Positions 30,127-39,658 of a stretch of 64,000 nucleotides of DNA are shown here, piece by piece. Every line of letters begins with the position of its first letter. Position 1 is the stretch's first letter. The notes beneath the pieces are model-generated. The model worked only from the letters and a program-made list of their open reading frames with translations. It did not search any database and was not told where the DNA came from. Source of the stretch: Agromyces mangrovi (GTDB taxonomy: Bacteria > Actinomycetota > Actinomycetes > Actinomycetales > Microbacteriaceae). The stretch spans positions 124,001 to 188,000 of the forward strand of contig NZ_AP027737.1 in the NCBI RefSeq assembly GCF_030296695.1. The letters are read 5' to 3'. Made by a program: the position numbers and the translations under genes.

Positions 30127-30861
30127 CTACCCCGCCGCGGCCGCGCCGTTGCCGACGAGCGTGCCCAGGTCGCTGCCCAGGATGGCGGCGGTGACGTTGC
30201 CGCTCGGCTGCATGCCGAACACCTGCATCGGCATGCCGTTGTCCATGCAGAGGCTGAACGCGGTCGAGTCGACCACCTTGAGGCCGCGCTGGAGCGCGTC
30301 CTGGTAGCTGATCGAGTCGATCTTGACCGCGTCCGGGTTGGTGCGCGGGTCGTCGGTGTAGACGCCGTCCACGCCGTTCTTGGCGACGAGGACGACGTCG
30401 GCGCCGATCTCGAGCGCGCGCTGCGCCGCGACCGTGTCGGTCGAGAAGTACGGCAGGCCGGCGCCGGCGCCGAAGATGACGACGCGCCCCTTCTCGAGGT
30501 GGCGCTCCGCGCGGCGCGGGATGTAGGGCTCCGCGACCTGGGTCATCTCGATCGCCGACTGCACGCGGGTCTCGGCGCCCGCCTGCTCGAGGAAGTCCTG
30601 CAGGGCGAGCGCGTTCATGACCGTGCCGAGCATGCCCATGTAGTCGGCTCGACCGCGGTCCATGCCGCGCTGCGAGAGCTCGGCGCCGCGGAAGAAGTTG
30701 CCACCACCGACCACCACCGCGATCTCGACCTGAGCGGCCGCCTCGGCGATCTCGCGCGCGAGCGCGCTCACCACGTCGGGGTTCACGCCGAGCGACCCAC
30801 CGCCGAACGCCTCCCCCGAGAGCTTCAACAGGACGCGCCTGCGCGTGTTCGTACCAGCCAT
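30127..30861 (-). CDS. pyrH: UMP kinase
   Basis: 244 residues. It phosphorylates UMP to UDP with ATP (amino acid kinase fold). [14 protein letters not shown] at the N-terminus, [11 protein letters not shown] and the [19 protein letters not shown] segment are typical. The ATG at 30861 ([13 protein letters not shown]) is preferred to one 42 bases upstream because it matches the family start and GGAAGGACACGGGGG precedes it. A terminator after tsf separates it from the ribosomal genes, so readthrough or its own promoter drives it. Confidence 0.96.
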   Translation of the reverse strand: MAGTNTRRRVLLKLSGEAFGGGSLGVNPDVVSALAREIAEAAAQVEIAVVVGGGNFFRGAELSQRGMDRGRADYMGMLGTVMNALALQDFLEQAGAETRVQSAIEMTQVAEPYIPRRAERHLEKGRVVIFGAGAGLPYFSTDTVAAQRALEIGADVVLVAKNGVDGVYTDDPRTNPDAVKIDSISYQDALQRGLKVVDSTAFSLCMDNGMPMQVFGMQPSGNVTAAILGSDLGTLVGNGAAAAG

Positions 30862-30929
30862 CCCCCGTGTCCTTCCTGTCAGCACCACGTTACCCATGCG
30901 CATGCCGGCCGCCCACTGCGGCGGGCATG

Positions 30930-30967
30930 AAAAAGGAGCCCGGATCGCGATGCGCGATCCGGACTCC
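30930..30967 (-). terminator. Rho-independent terminator after tsf
   Basis: A hairpin with a 10-base stem (CCGGATCGCG, triloop ATG), one mismatch and four further pairs (GGAG/CTCC) spans 30935-30967. On the minus strand it is followed by five T (30934-30930). It starts 11 bases after the tsf stop and would end most rpsB-tsf transcripts before pyrH. Confidence 0.85.
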
Positions 30968-30977
30968 TCTCATTCGA

Positions 30978-31808
30978 TCAGGCGCCGACCTTGAAGCGGG
31001 CGAAGCCGCTCACGGTGAGCCCGGCGTCGGCGAGCACGTTGCTCACCTTCAGCTTGTTGTCCTTGGCGTAGTCCTGCTCGAGCAGTGCGACCTGCTTGAA
31101 GTATGCGCCCAGGCGACCCTCGACGATCTTGGGCAGTGCCGCCTCCGGCTTGCCCTCCTCGCGCGTGATCTGCTCGACGAGCGCGCGCTCCTTCTCGACG
31201 GCCTCGGCCGGGACGTCCTCACGGGTGAGGTACTCCGGCGCGGCGAACGAGATGTGCTGCGCGACCGAGCGGGCGGTCTCCGCGTCGTCGCCGGCGAAGC
31301 CGAGCACGACGCCGACCTGCGGGGGCAGGTCCTTCGACGTCTTGTGCAGGTAGATCGAGAACTGCTCGCCCTGCACGAGCGCGACGCGGCGGAGCTCGAC
31401 CTTCTCACCGAGGATGGCCGCCTCCTCGCTGATCACGTCGGCGACCGTCTTGCCCTCGGCGGGAGCGGCGAGCGCCGCCTCGACCGAGTCGGCACCGGCT
31501 GCCGCGACGGCGGCGAGCACGCGGTCGGCGAGGCCGACGAACTTGTCGCCCTTGGCGACGAAGTCGGTCTCGCAGGCCAGCTCGATGAGCGTCGCGGTGC
31601 CGTTGCCGTTCTCGGTCGCGGCCACGAGGCCCTCCGAGGTCGAGCGGTCGGCGCGCTTCGCGTTGCCCTTGGCGCCCTTGAGGCGCAGGATCTCGGTCGC
31701 CTTCTCGAGGTCACCGTCCGCCTCGACGAGGGCGGCCTTGGTGTCGCTCATGCCGGTGCCGAGCTGCTCGCGCAGCGCCTTGATGTCGGCGATGCTGACG
31801 TTTGCCAT
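30978..31808 (-). CDS. tsf: translation elongation factor Ts
   Basis: 276 residues, the usual length. EF-Ts exchanges GDP on EF-Tu. The N-terminal module (IKALREQLGTGMSDTKAALV, LRLKGAKGNAKRADR) and the TDFVAKG motif (ELACETDFVAKGDKFV) that contacts EF-Tu are clear. It lies 38 bases downstream of rpsB with GGAGAAG as ribosome binding site, and is followed by a strong terminator. Confidence 0.97.
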   Translation of the reverse strand: MANVSIADIKALREQLGTGMSDTKAALVEADGDLEKATEILRLKGAKGNAKRADRSTSEGLVAATENGNGTATLIELACETDFVAKGDKFVGLADRVLAAVAAAGADSVEAALAAPAEGKTVADVISEEAAILGEKVELRRVALVQGEQFSIYLHKTSKDLPPQVGVVLGFAGDDAETARSVAQHISFAAPEYLTREDVPAEAVEKERALVEQITREEGKPEAALPKIVEGRLGAYFKQVALLEQDYAKDNKLKVSNVLADAGLTVSGFARFKVGA

Positions 31809-31846
31809 TCGCTCTGCTTCTCCTTGCTCGATGTGTCTCGGGTGGA

Positions 31847-32746
31847 CTACTTGGCGGCGGCCTCGTCGGCGGCCGGGGCCTCGGTCGCGGCCTCTGCGGC
31901 GACGACCTCGGGCACCTCGGCGACCTCCTGGGCCTCAGCGGTGGGGCCGTCGACCTTGTCGGTCTCGGCCGACGACTGCTCCGGCGTCTGCGCCTGGAGG
32001 AGCTCCTGCTCCCACTCGGCGAGCGGCTCGGCGGCCTCGGCGCCCTCCTCGGGCTTCTGGTGACGCTGGATGAGACCCTCGGCCGCGGCGTCGGCGACGA
32101 TGCGGGTGAGCAGGCTCACCGAGCGGATCGCGTCGTCGTTGCCCGGGATGGGGTACTGGACCTCGTCGGGGTCGCAGTTGGTGTCGAGGATGGCGATCAC
32201 GGGGATGCCGAGCTTCTTGGCCTCGTCGATCGCGAGGTGCTCCTTCTTGGTGTCGACCACCCAGAGGGCCGACGGGGTCTTCGCGAGGTTGCGGATGCCG
32301 CCGAGCGACTTGTGCAGCTTGTCGAGCTCGCGCTTCTTGAGCAGCAGCTCCTTCTTGGTGAAGCCCGAGGTCGTGCCCTCGTAGTCGAGCTCCTCGAGCT
32401 CCTTCATGCGGGCGAGGCGCTTCGACACCGTCTGGAAGTTGGTGAGGAGGCCGCCGAGCCAGCGCTGGTTGACGTAGGGCTGGCCCACGCGCGTCGCCTG
32501 CTCGGCGATCGACTCCTGCGCCTGCTTCTTGGTGCCGACGAAGAGGATGGTGCCGCCGTGGGCGACCGTCTCCTTGACGAAGTCGTAGGCCTTGTCGATG
32601 TAGGCGAGCGACTGCTGCAGGTCGATGATGTAGATGCCGGAACGCTCGGTGAAGATGAATCGCTTCATCTTGGGGTTCCAGCGACGGGTCTGGTGCCCGA
32701 AGTGCACGCCGCTGTCGAGCAGCTGGCGAATGGTGACGACGGCCAT
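31847..32746 (-). CDS. rpsB: 30S ribosomal protein S2
   Basis: 299 residues. The core ([51 protein letters not shown]) is followed by an Ala/Glu-rich acidic tail of about 60 residues ([15 protein letters not shown] to the end), as is usual in actinobacteria. The ATG at 32746 has GAAGGAG seven bases upstream; the open frame further upstream is not coding. The leader of at least 140 bases holds two hairpins, a possible autoregulatory region. Confidence 0.97.
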   Translation of the reverse strand: MAVVTIRQLLDSGVHFGHQTRRWNPKMKRFIFTERSGIYIIDLQQSLAYIDKAYDFVKETVAHGGTILFVGTKKQAQESIAEQATRVGQPYVNQRWLGGLLTNFQTVSKRLARMKELEELDYEGTTSGFTKKELLLKKRELDKLHKSLGGIRNLAKTPSALWVVDTKKEHLAIDEAKKLGIPVIAILDTNCDPDEVQYPIPGNDDAIRSVSLLTRIVADAAAEGLIQRHQKPEEGAEAAEPLAEWEQELLQAQTPEQSSAETDKVDGPTAEAQEVAEVPEVVAAEAATEAPAADEAAAK

Positions 32747-32819
32747 GGCCGTACTCCTTCTGTTCTCAGTTGTCGTTCGCGCCGGCGGCGCGGACCCTGG
32801 TGCCCGGCGCACGACTCCA

Positions 32820-32837
32820 CCCGTTCTTCCGAACGGG
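32820..32837 (-). promoter_or_regulatory. rpsB leader hairpin with GGAA tetraloop
   Basis: CCCGTTC and GAACGGG pair with seven bases. Read on the minus strand, the loop is GGAA, a stable GNRA-type tetraloop. It lies about 75 bases before the rpsB start. No T tract follows, so it is not a plain terminator. Confidence 0.5.
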
Positions 32838-32873
32838 ACTGATGGAGGGTGTCGCCTCACGGGCACGCGAAGT

Positions 32874-32892
32874 CACCCCGGAGACCGGGGTG
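32874..32892 (-). promoter_or_regulatory. second rpsB leader hairpin
   Basis: CACCCCG and CGGGGTG pair across a five-base loop, about 130 bases before the rpsB start. A weak GATATC hexamer just upstream could be the -10. No T tract. Confidence 0.4.
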
Positions 32893-33004
32893 CTCCCGCC
32901 ACGATATCACAGCGAGGCTCCTCCCCAGCCGACGGACCGGTGCCGGTCGGGCGGCCGAGCCGATGCCTCGGAGCCGGCGCCCGCACGCGCGCGAGGGTGT
33001 CCGC

Positions 33005-33598
33005 ATGACCGCTTCCCTCCCCCGCCCGGGCCGTCCGGGCCGACCGCTCCGCCTCGCGCTTCCCGCCGCTGCCGTGGCGCTGCTCGCCTGCATGCTCGCG
33101 CCCGGGGTCGCCACGGCGAGCCCCGCGTCGTCGGTGCGCGACCCGCTCGCCACGACCGTCTCCGTCCAGATCGCCTCGGTCGTCTCCCCGGGCGCCGCGT
33201 GGCGGTGGCCGGTCGCCGCGCCGATCTCGGTCGTCGCGGGCTACCGCGCCGGCGACACCGTGTACTCGGCAGGGCACCGCGGCGTCGACCTCGCCGCGCG
33301 GGAGGGTGACCCGGTGTTCGCACCCGACGACGGCGTGGTCGCGTTCGCGGGCTGGGTCGGCGACCGCACGCTCGTCACGGTCGACCACGGCGACGGGGTG
33401 GTCTCGACGCTCGAGCCGGTCGTCCCCTCCGTCGCGGTGGGCGAACTCGTGCGGGCCGGCGACGCGCTCGGCACCCGATCGACGGGCGGACACTGCGCCG
33501 ACTGCCTTCATCTCGGTGCACGCGTCGACATGCGGTACGTCTCGCCGCTGGTGTTCCTCGGCGGCGTGCCGCGAGCGGTGCTGCTGCCGCTCGACTGA
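33005..33598 (+). CDS. secreted M23-family peptidase
   Basis: 197 residues. A cleavable signal peptide (about 1-37, LRLALPAAAVALLACMLAPGVATAS) precedes an M23 lysostaphin-like domain: AGHRGVDLAAREGDPVFAP gives the first zinc His and Asp, GVVAFAGWVGDRTLVTVDHG follows, and CLHLGARVD is the actinobacterial form of the HxH motif, where Cys replaces the first His. It likely cuts or binds peptidoglycan cross-links outside the cell. The ATG at 33005 has GAGGG upstream. It is divergent from rpsB, a position M23 genes often hold in this order. Confidence 0.9.
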   Translation: MTASLPRPGRPGRPLRLALPAAAVALLACMLAPGVATASPASSVRDPLATTVSVQIASVVSPGAAWRWPVAAPISVVAGYRAGDTVYSAGHRGVDLAAREGDPVFAPDDGVVAFAGWVGDRTLVTVDHGDGVVSTLEPVVPSVAVGELVRAGDALGTRSTGGHCADCLHLGARVDMRYVSPLVFLGGVPRAVLLPLD

Positions 33599-33619
33599 CC
33601 ACCACCGGGGCCGGATGCG

Positions 33620-34538
33620 TCAGGCGCGCGGGTGCGCGAGCCGGTAGCTCTCCTTCAGGCGCTCGGCCGAGACGTGCGTGTAGATCTGCGTGGTGCCGAG
33701 GCTCGCATGGCCGAGCATCTCCTGCACCGTGCGGAGGTCGGCGCCGCCGTCGAGCAGGTGCGTCGCGGCCGCGTGCCGCAGGGTGTGCGGGCCCGCGGGG
33801 CCACCGCCCGGGAAGGCGTCGAGCACCTCCGACACGAGGCGGTGCACGATCCGCGGCGAGACACGCGCGCCCTTCGCGCCGAGGAACGCCGCGGCGACCG
33901 CATCCGACCCGCCGGCCCCCGGGCGAGCAGCGCGGGACGCCCGGCGCGCAGCCAGCGCTCGAGCGCATCGGCGGCGGGGCCGCCGTAGGGCACCACCCGC
34001 TCCTTCCCGCCCTTGCCGAGCACGCGGACGGTGCGGCGCCAGCGGTCGATGTCGTCGACGTCGAGGCCGGTGAGCTCCGAGACCCGGATGCCGGAGGCGT
34101 AGAGCAGTTCGAGCATCGCGACGTCGCGCAGCGCGACCGGGTCGCCGTCCGCGGCACGCGCGGCGGCGTCCGCGAGCAGCTCCGCCGCCTGGGTCGCCGA
34201 GACGACCCGCGGGAGCGAGCGCCGGGTCTTCGGCGCGCGGAGGCGCGCGCCCGGGTCCTCGTCGCGCACTCCCCTGCGGGTCAGCCACGCCGTGTAGCCG
34301 CGCGCGGCGGCCGCGCGACGCGCGATCGTCGTGCGGGCGAGGCCGCGCTCGGTGGCCTCGTAGAGCCAGTCCCGCAGCAGGTCGAGGTCGAGCCCGGCGG
34401 CATCCGTCACCCCCGATCACCGGCGAACCGGCTCAGGTCGGCCAGGTCGGACGCGTACGAGTCGACCGTGCGGGGGCTCAGTCCGCGCACGGCGCCCAGT
34501 TCGTCGAGGTAGCGTTCGACGGCCGCAGCCTGTCGCAT
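33620..34538 (-). CDS. xerC: tyrosine recombinase, XerC/XerD family (two frameshifts in this sequence)
   Basis: About 305 residues over three frames. The N-terminal SAM-like domain begins [15 protein letters not shown] (34538). The frame breaks in the C run 34410-34414 after SRFAGDRG; adding one base continues into [17 protein letters not shown] second break lies in the C run 33916-33920; adding one base gives [16 protein letters not shown]. The joined protein has all catalytic residues: Arg in [11 protein letters not shown], Lys in [28 protein letters not shown] and the tyrosine in TTQIYTHVS. It would resolve chromosome dimers at dif. XerC is favoured by its place near dprA. Both breaks look like sequencing deletions. 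Confidence 0.85.
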
Positions 34539-34579
34539 GCCCCCAGCATCTCGCCCGGCCCGCGTGGGGGCCCGGTGAC

Positions 34580-35497
34580 TCACCGCTTGCGGGAGAACAG
34601 CTCGATGCGCTCCGCCGGGGCGAGCGCCTCCAGCCGGTCGAGGAACTCGCCGTCGAAGCCCGACACCCGCGTCGGCCGGCCGATCGGCACCGTCGCCGAG
34701 ATGAGGCCCGTGGGCCGCACCTCGACCAGCGCGAACGCCTGACCGGCATCGACGCCGACGAGTTCGCGCGCCGGCGCGGAGAGATCCATCGTGTACGCGG
34801 TGGCCGCGGCGACCGAGACCGGTGCCCCGGCGAAGACGCCCGACGACCCGTAGTGCATGTGCCCGGCGAGGATGCCGCGGACGCGGTCGCCGGCACCGGC
34901 GATCACGCGCGCGAACGCGTCGCGGTGCTGGAGCTCGAGCACCTCCATGACCGGGAGCGGCGTGGCCAGCGGCGGGTGATGCAGCGCGATGACCGCGCCG
35001 TGCTCGGGGGCGTCGTCGAGCACGCCGGCCAGCCAGTCGAGTTGCGTCTCGTCGAGCCGCCCGTGGTGGTACCCGCCATCGGTGGAGTCGAGCGCGACGA
35101 TGCGGAGGCCGGCGACGTCGACGGCGTAGTCGACGGGGTCCTCCCCGCTGCCCGGCGCTCGGCCCGCCTGCAGCAGACCGGCGCGGAACGGGGTGCGCTC
35201 GTCGTGGTTGCCCATGACCCAGACGACCTCGGCGCCGATGCGCTCGGCCACCGGCTCGACCATGCCCCGGATGCGCGCGTACGCCTCGGGCTCGCCGAGG
35301 TCGGCGATGTCGCCCGTCAGCACGATCGCGTCGATGGGGCGGCCGGATGCCTCGACCTGCTCGAGCGCGCGGGCGAACGTGCGATCCGTGTCGATCGCCC
35401 CGTGCAGCGGCGCGCCGCCGGCGAGGAAGTGCGAGTCGCTCAGGTGCGCGATGACGTGGGTGGGGGCCTCGTCCTGCCCGAGCGGGATCCTCGACAC
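34580..35497 (-). CDS. calcineurin-like metallophosphoesterase (CpdA-type)
   Basis: 305 residues. The five metal-binding blocks are present: HLSDSHF, LTGDIADLG, VMGNHDERTPFR, ALHHPP and GHMHYGSSG. This class III phosphodiesterase set is shared with CpdA and Icc-type cyclic nucleotide phosphodiesterases; the substrate here is not proven. The protein is cytoplasmic, with no signal peptide. A GTG start follows GGAGGAG, and TAGGCT about 50 bases upstream could be a -10. It sits between xerC and a secreted-protein gene, an insertion into the usual dprA-xerC order. Confidence 0.9.
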   Translation of the reverse strand: MSRIPLGQDEAPTHVIAHLSDSHFLAGGAPLHGAIDTDRTFARALEQVEASGRPIDAIVLTGDIADLGEPEAYARIRGMVEPVAERIGAEVVWVMGNHDERTPFRAGLLQAGRAPGSGEDPVDYAVDVAGLRIVALDSTDGGYHHGRLDETQLDWLAGVLDDAPEHGAVIALHHPPLATPLPVMEVLELQHRDAFARVIAGAGDRVRGILAGHMHYGSSGVFAGAPVSVAAATAYTMDLSAPARELVGVDAGQAFALVEVRPTGLISATVPIGRPTRVSGFDGEFLDRLEALAPAERIELFSRKR

Positions 35498-35646
35498 GTG
35501 CGCTCCTCCCGGGCGGCGCTGCCGACGGCTGACGCGGCGCCCGTCGCCAGCCTATGCAGGAAGCGCACCGAGGTCGACCGCGGCGCGGGCTCCCGCGGCG
35601 TCGGAGCGATGTCGTCGCCCGGGCACGGCCCGACCGACTGCGCGCC

Positions 35647-36261
35647 TCAATTCTGGTAGAAGGGCGGCGTGCACGTCGGCGCCCCCTCCGGGAACGGGGT
35701 GTTCGATGAGCACGGCGGGAACGCCGGCGCGTAGACGTCCGGGATGAAGATCGGCAGGTGCTCGTTGTCGGTGCAGTCGTGCCCCCAGTAGATGGTGAGG
35801 TCGGCGTAGACGTCGTCGTTCTGGCTGTTGTCGGAGTTGGCGTAGACGAGGACGTCCGCGGTCTCGCCGGGCGCGATCGGCGTGCAGTAGTCGGGGTAGA
35901 TGCCCTGCACGACGAACGGGAGGCCGGGGTTGCCGGCTCCGTCACGGACGTTGGTCACGGTGATGCTCGGCTTGATCACGAGGTCATCGGACGTCGTGTT
36001 CGTGATCTGGAGCGGGAGCGCGAACGCCTTCGTGAAGTCGCCGGCGAAGATGCCCTGGCTGATCTCGGGGTCGCACCGGGACTGGCTGGCGCCCGGGATC
36101 TTGCAGGCCACGCCGACCAGCACGGTCGGCGGCGGCCCGGACGCGGCGAACGCCGGCACGGATGCGGCCACGGCGACCGCCGGAACGGACCAGGCCAGGG
36201 CCCGGTTGACGGAACGCCGGCTCAGTCCGCCGGTCTCGGGGGTGCGGGGTGCTTCGTCCAC
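35647..36261 (-). CDS. Tat-type secreted protein of unknown function
   Basis: 204 residues. The N-terminus carries a twin-arginine motif SRRSVNRALAWSVPAVAVAASV ending in AFAAS, a typical Tat signal of Microbacteriaceae exoproteins. The mature part of about 160 residues has six cysteines (GVACK, SRCDP, PDYCT, GHDCT, PPCSS, PTCTP), enough for three disulfides, and beta-rich stretches (LVIKPSITVTNVRD, TADVLVYANS) suggesting an immunoglobulin-like sandwich. I do not recognise a family. GTG at 36261 is chosen because the frame upstream reads through arginine-rich sequence with no signal-peptide logic. Confidence 0.7.
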   Translation of the reverse strand: MDEAPRTPETGGLSRRSVNRALAWSVPAVAVAASVPAFAASGPPPTVLVGVACKIPGASQSRCDPEISQGIFAGDFTKAFALPLQITNTTSDDLVIKPSITVTNVRDGAGNPGLPFVVQGIYPDYCTPIAPGETADVLVYANSDNSQNDDVYADLTIYWGHDCTDNEHLPIFIPDVYAPAFPPCSSNTPFPEGAPTCTPPFYQN

Positions 36262-36438
36262 GATGCTCGCTCTCGGGTCGCGCTGCTCGGATCGGAATCC
36301 ACCGCGCCGGCTCCCCCGGGCGACCCGATGGCCTCGACATGGATCGAGGTGCTTCCCGATGCTAGCGACGGCACGACGCAGGCGTCCACGCCCCACGCCG
36401 AGCCGCTGCCCGACGCGATGCCGACGCGACTCGCGCGT

Positions 36439-37653
36439 TCACGTCGGCATCGTGCGCGTCCGCACCCAGAGGGCGTCCCGCGTGGCCGCCGCACCCAGCG
36501 CCTCGAGCCCGGCGAGGGCCGCCCGCGCGCGGGTGGGCTCGAGGCCCGCACGGCGGGCGATGTCGTCGACGCTGCACGCAGCGCGCGGTGCGAGTGCGTC
36601 GAGGGCGCGGAGCTCGTCGGGCGCCAGCTCGCCGAGCAGCGGCTGGGCGGATGAGCCGGGCGGAGTGTCGCCGGCGAGCTCGGCCATCTCGGAGGCATCC
36701 GTCACGCAGACCGCGTCGTACTCGCGCAGCAGGCGGTGGCAGCCGGCCGAGGCGGGGCTGGTGACCGGCCCCGGTACCGCACCGAGCGGGCGGCCGAGCG
36801 TGGCCGCATGACCGGCGGTGTTGAGCGAGCCCGAGCGGCGGCCCGCCTCGAGCACGATCGTCGCGTTCGCGGCGGCGGCGATGAGCCGGTTGCGCTGCAG
36901 GAAGCGCCACTTGGTGGGCGCGGCGCCGCACGGCACCTCCGAGACCACGGCACCGCGAGCGGCGATGTCGGCCAGGAGCGAGTCGTGCGCCGCCGGGTAC
37001 GGGCGGTCCACCCCGCCCGCGAGGAACGCGACGGTGGTGCCGTCGGAGGCGAGGGTCGCGCGATGCGCCCGCGCGTCGATGCCGTACGCCGCGCCGGAGA
37101 CGATGGCGAATCCGCGGTCGGCGAGGCCCGCGGCCGCCTGCGTCGTGACGTGCTCGCCGTAGCCGGTCGCCGCGCGGGCGCCGACGAGCGCGATCGAGCG
37201 GCCCAGTGCGTCGAGCGCGTGCGGCGCCCCGCGCACCCACAGCCCGGGCGGCGCGTGCGGACCGAGATCGTCGAGGCCCGACGGCCAGTCGTGGTCCCCG
37301 GGCAGCACCAGACGGGCGCCGCTCCGCGCGGCCTGCGCGACCGATCGCGTCGCAGCGGTCAGGTCGAGTCGCGGCAGCCACCGCCCGAGGCCACGGGCCA
37401 CGAGTGCCGGCTCGAGCTCGACCCCGGCGTGCGCGGCGGCGTACGCGAGCGCGTCGGCCGACTCGCCGGCGAGGAGCGACTCGACGATGCGACGCGGGCC
37501 GAGTGCCGCGGCGAGCGCTCCGGCCGTGCCGTCGCCGGGCTCGGCGAGGTGCATGAGCATCGCGACCGCCAGCACGGCGGCCGGGTCGTCGACGGACCCC
37601 CGCACGATCGGCATGCGCCCGGCGGCGGCCACGAGGTCTCCCGCGCGGCTCAT
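36439..37653 (-). CDS. dprA: DNA processing protein DprA
   Basis: 404 residues. DprA loads RecA onto incoming single-stranded DNA. The Rossmann core is clear: SIALVGARAATGYGEHV, VSGAAYGIDARAHRATL, FLAGGVDRPYPAAHDSLL, SEVPCG, FLQRNRLIAAAA, RSGSLNTAGHAATLGRPLGAVPG. An N-terminal helical domain (about 1-115) and a C-terminal winged-helix-like domain (about 335-404, SVDDIARRAGLEPTRARAAL) flank it. The ATG overlaps the comM stop by four bases. In actinobacteria without known transformation this pair is still conserved. Confidence 0.95.
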   Translation of the reverse strand: MSRAGDLVAAAGRMPIVRGSVDDPAAVLAVAMLMHLAEPGDGTAGALAAALGPRRIVESLLAGESADALAYAAAHAGVELEPALVARGLGRWLPRLDLTAATRSVAQAARSGARLVLPGDHDWPSGLDDLGPHAPPGLWVRGAPHALDALGRSIALVGARAATGYGEHVTTQAAAGLADRGFAIVSGAAYGIDARAHRATLASDGTTVAFLAGGVDRPYPAAHDSLLADIAARGAVVSEVPCGAAPTKWRFLQRNRLIAAAANATIVLEAGRRSGSLNTAGHAATLGRPLGAVPGPVTSPASAGCHRLLREYDAVCVTDASEMAELAGDTPPGSSAQPLLGELAPDELRALDALAPRAACSVDDIARRAGLEPTRARAALAGLEALGAAATRDALWVRTRTMPT

Positions 37654-39187
37654 GCGGCCGCCGCCTCGCGCATGGCGAGCGCGCGGCCCACGTGCTCGCG
37701 GGTCGGACTCGTCGCCCCGTCGAGATCTGCGAGGGTCCACGACATCCGCACCACCCGGTCGTAGCCGCGCATCGTGATGCCACCGCGTTCGAGCGACTGG
37801 TCGAGCCGCCGGGTCGCGGCGGGCGCGAGCCGCATGCCGCCCGCCGTGCGCAGCCACGGTCCGGGCACGCGCGCGTTGGTGCGCCACGGCGTCGCGGAGA
37901 GGCGCTCGGCGGCGGCGCCGCGCGCCTCCGCCACCCGCCGGCGCCCCTCCGCGGTGCTGAGCCCCGCTCCTGCTCGCGCAGGTCGGCGGCCGACACCCGC
38001 CGCACCACCAGGCGGATGTCGACCCGGTCGAGCAACGGCCCCGAGAGACGGCCCAGATAACGGCGGCGCGTCAGCGGCGGACAGGTGCAGGAGTCGCCCG
38101 GAGCGCCGTACTGCCCGCACGGGCAGGGGTTGGACGCGAGCACGAGCTGGAACGACGCCGGGAAGCGCGCGACCGCGTTCGCACGGTGGATCTCGATGAC
38201 GCCCGACTCGAGCGGCTGCCGAAGCACGTCGAGCACGCGGGCGGGGAACTCGGGCGCCTCGTCGAGGAACAGCACGCCGTGGGCAGCGCGCGTGACCGCG
38301 CCGGGCCGGATGACCCGCGAGCCGCCGCCCGCCATCGCGGTCGAGCTCGCCGTGTGGTGCGGGCTCTCCAGCGGCGGACGCGACGGCAGCGCCGAGCCGA
38401 CGCCCCGCCCGCCGAGTGAGCGGATCGAGGCCACCTCGAGCGCCTGCTCGGGCACGAGGTCGGGCAGCAGCGCGGGCAGCCGCGCCGCGAGCATGGTCTT
38501 GCCCGCACCCGGCGGCCCGATCATCGAGAGGTGGTGGCCGCCCGCGGCCGCGGCCACCAGCGCCTCGATCGCCTCCGGGTTGCCGGCCACGTCGGCGAGG
38601 TCGCCGGCGTCCTCGACCGGTTCGGCCGCGGGCTCGCGCACAATCGGCTCGAGGACGCCCGCCCCGCCGTCGAGGGTGCCGCCGTGCCACTCGACCGCCT
38701 CGCGCAGCCCCGCGACGGCGATGACCCGCACCCCGGCGACGAGCTCGGCCTCCTCGCGGTTGCCCACCGGCACCATGACCGTGTCGCACCCGGCGTTCCG
38801 AGCCGCGAGCACCGCGGGCAGCACGCCGTCGACCGGTCGCAGCCGCCCGTCGAGGGCGAGCTCGCCCAGGTGCACGACGCGCTCGATCGAGCCGCGGTCC
38901 ACGCCATCGGCCGCGCCGAGGCACGCGAGCGCGATGGCCAGGTCGAACGATGAGCCGTGCTTCGGCAGCGTCGCGGGCGAGAGGTTCACGGTGAGCCGGC
39001 GTGCCGGCAGGGGGCATCCGGCATTGATCGCCGCCGAGCGCACGCGTTCGCGGGCCTCGGAGAGCGCCGTGTCGGCCAGCCCGATGATCACGAGCGCGGG
39101 CAGCTGCGCCGACAGGTCGGCCTCGACGTCTACGGGCGAGCCCGACAGCCCGAGCAGCGCCATCGCGCGGGTGCGTGCGACGGGCAT
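37650..39187 (-). CDS. comM: YifB/ComM-type AAA+ ATPase (frameshifted in this sequence)
   Basis: About 512 residues over two frames. A Lon-like N-terminal domain (VARTRAMALLGLSGSPVDVE, LTVNLSPATLPKHGSSFDLA) precedes the Mg-chelatase-like AAA+ core with Walker A GPPGAGKTMLAA, Walker B GVLFLDEAPEF and a cysteine-rich loop (NPCPCGQYGAPGDSCTCPP). ComM is a hexameric helicase that extends branch migration of transformed DNA. The frame breaks in the C run 37962-37965; one added base turns QERGSAP into QERGLSTAEGRRRVAEAR and leads to the natural end. The start ATG overlaps the yraN stop by one base. Confidence 0.87.
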
Positions 39188-39546
39188 CAGCCGACGCCCC
39201 GGACGTGCTCGATGTCGACCGCGCGGCCCGGCGGCAGCAGCACCGAGACCGCGTCGATGCGGATCGACGACGAGACCACGCGCGCCGACCGGCACCACGC
39301 CCCCGCAAGCATGCGCAGCCGCGCGAGCTTCTCGGCCGTCACCGCCTCGAGCGGGTGCCCGAACGCGGTTCCCGACCGCGTCTTCACCTCGACGAACACC
39401 GTCTCGTCACCGTCGCGGGCGACCAGGTCGATCTCCCCGCGCCGGCCGTGCCGCCAGTTGCGGTCGACCACCTCGTAGCCGAGCTCCTCCAGGTACGCCG
39501 CCGCGATCGTCTCGCCGCGCGCGCCCACCTCGTCCTTGCGTGCCAT
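39187..39546 (-). CDS. YraN family (UPF0102) endonuclease-like protein
   Basis: 119 residues. The restriction endonuclease-like core is visible: GARGETIAAAYLEELGYEVV, then GEIDLVARDGDETVFVEVKTRSG with the D-(E/V)-x-K type residues (Asp in EIDLV, Glu and Lys in FVEVKTR). The cellular role is unknown; the gene constantly accompanies rnhB and comM. CGGAGG lies six bases before the ATG. No -10 like those of neighbouring leaderless genes is seen. The stop and the comM start share one base (TGATG). Confidence 0.93.
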   Translation of the reverse strand: MARKDEVGARGETIAAAYLEELGYEVVDRNWRHGRRGEIDLVARDGDETVFVEVKTRSGTAFGHPLEAVTAEKLARLRMLAGAWCRSARVVSSSIRIDAVSVLLPPGRAVDIEHVRGVG

Positions 39547-39658
39547 GCGCCACCTCCGAGGAGAGGCTGGCAGCGGGCATCCGCTCGATCAGTGCCTCAG
39601 CGGGCGCGAACACGATCGACGACTCGCGCGAGCCTGTGCAGGAGGCAGCGGCGACCCG

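Noticed and set aside
28200..34420. Programmed -1 or +1 frameshifting at the broken genes
   Set aside because: The sites lack a slippery heptamer and downstream structure, affect unrelated housekeeping genes, and share only the homopolymer context.
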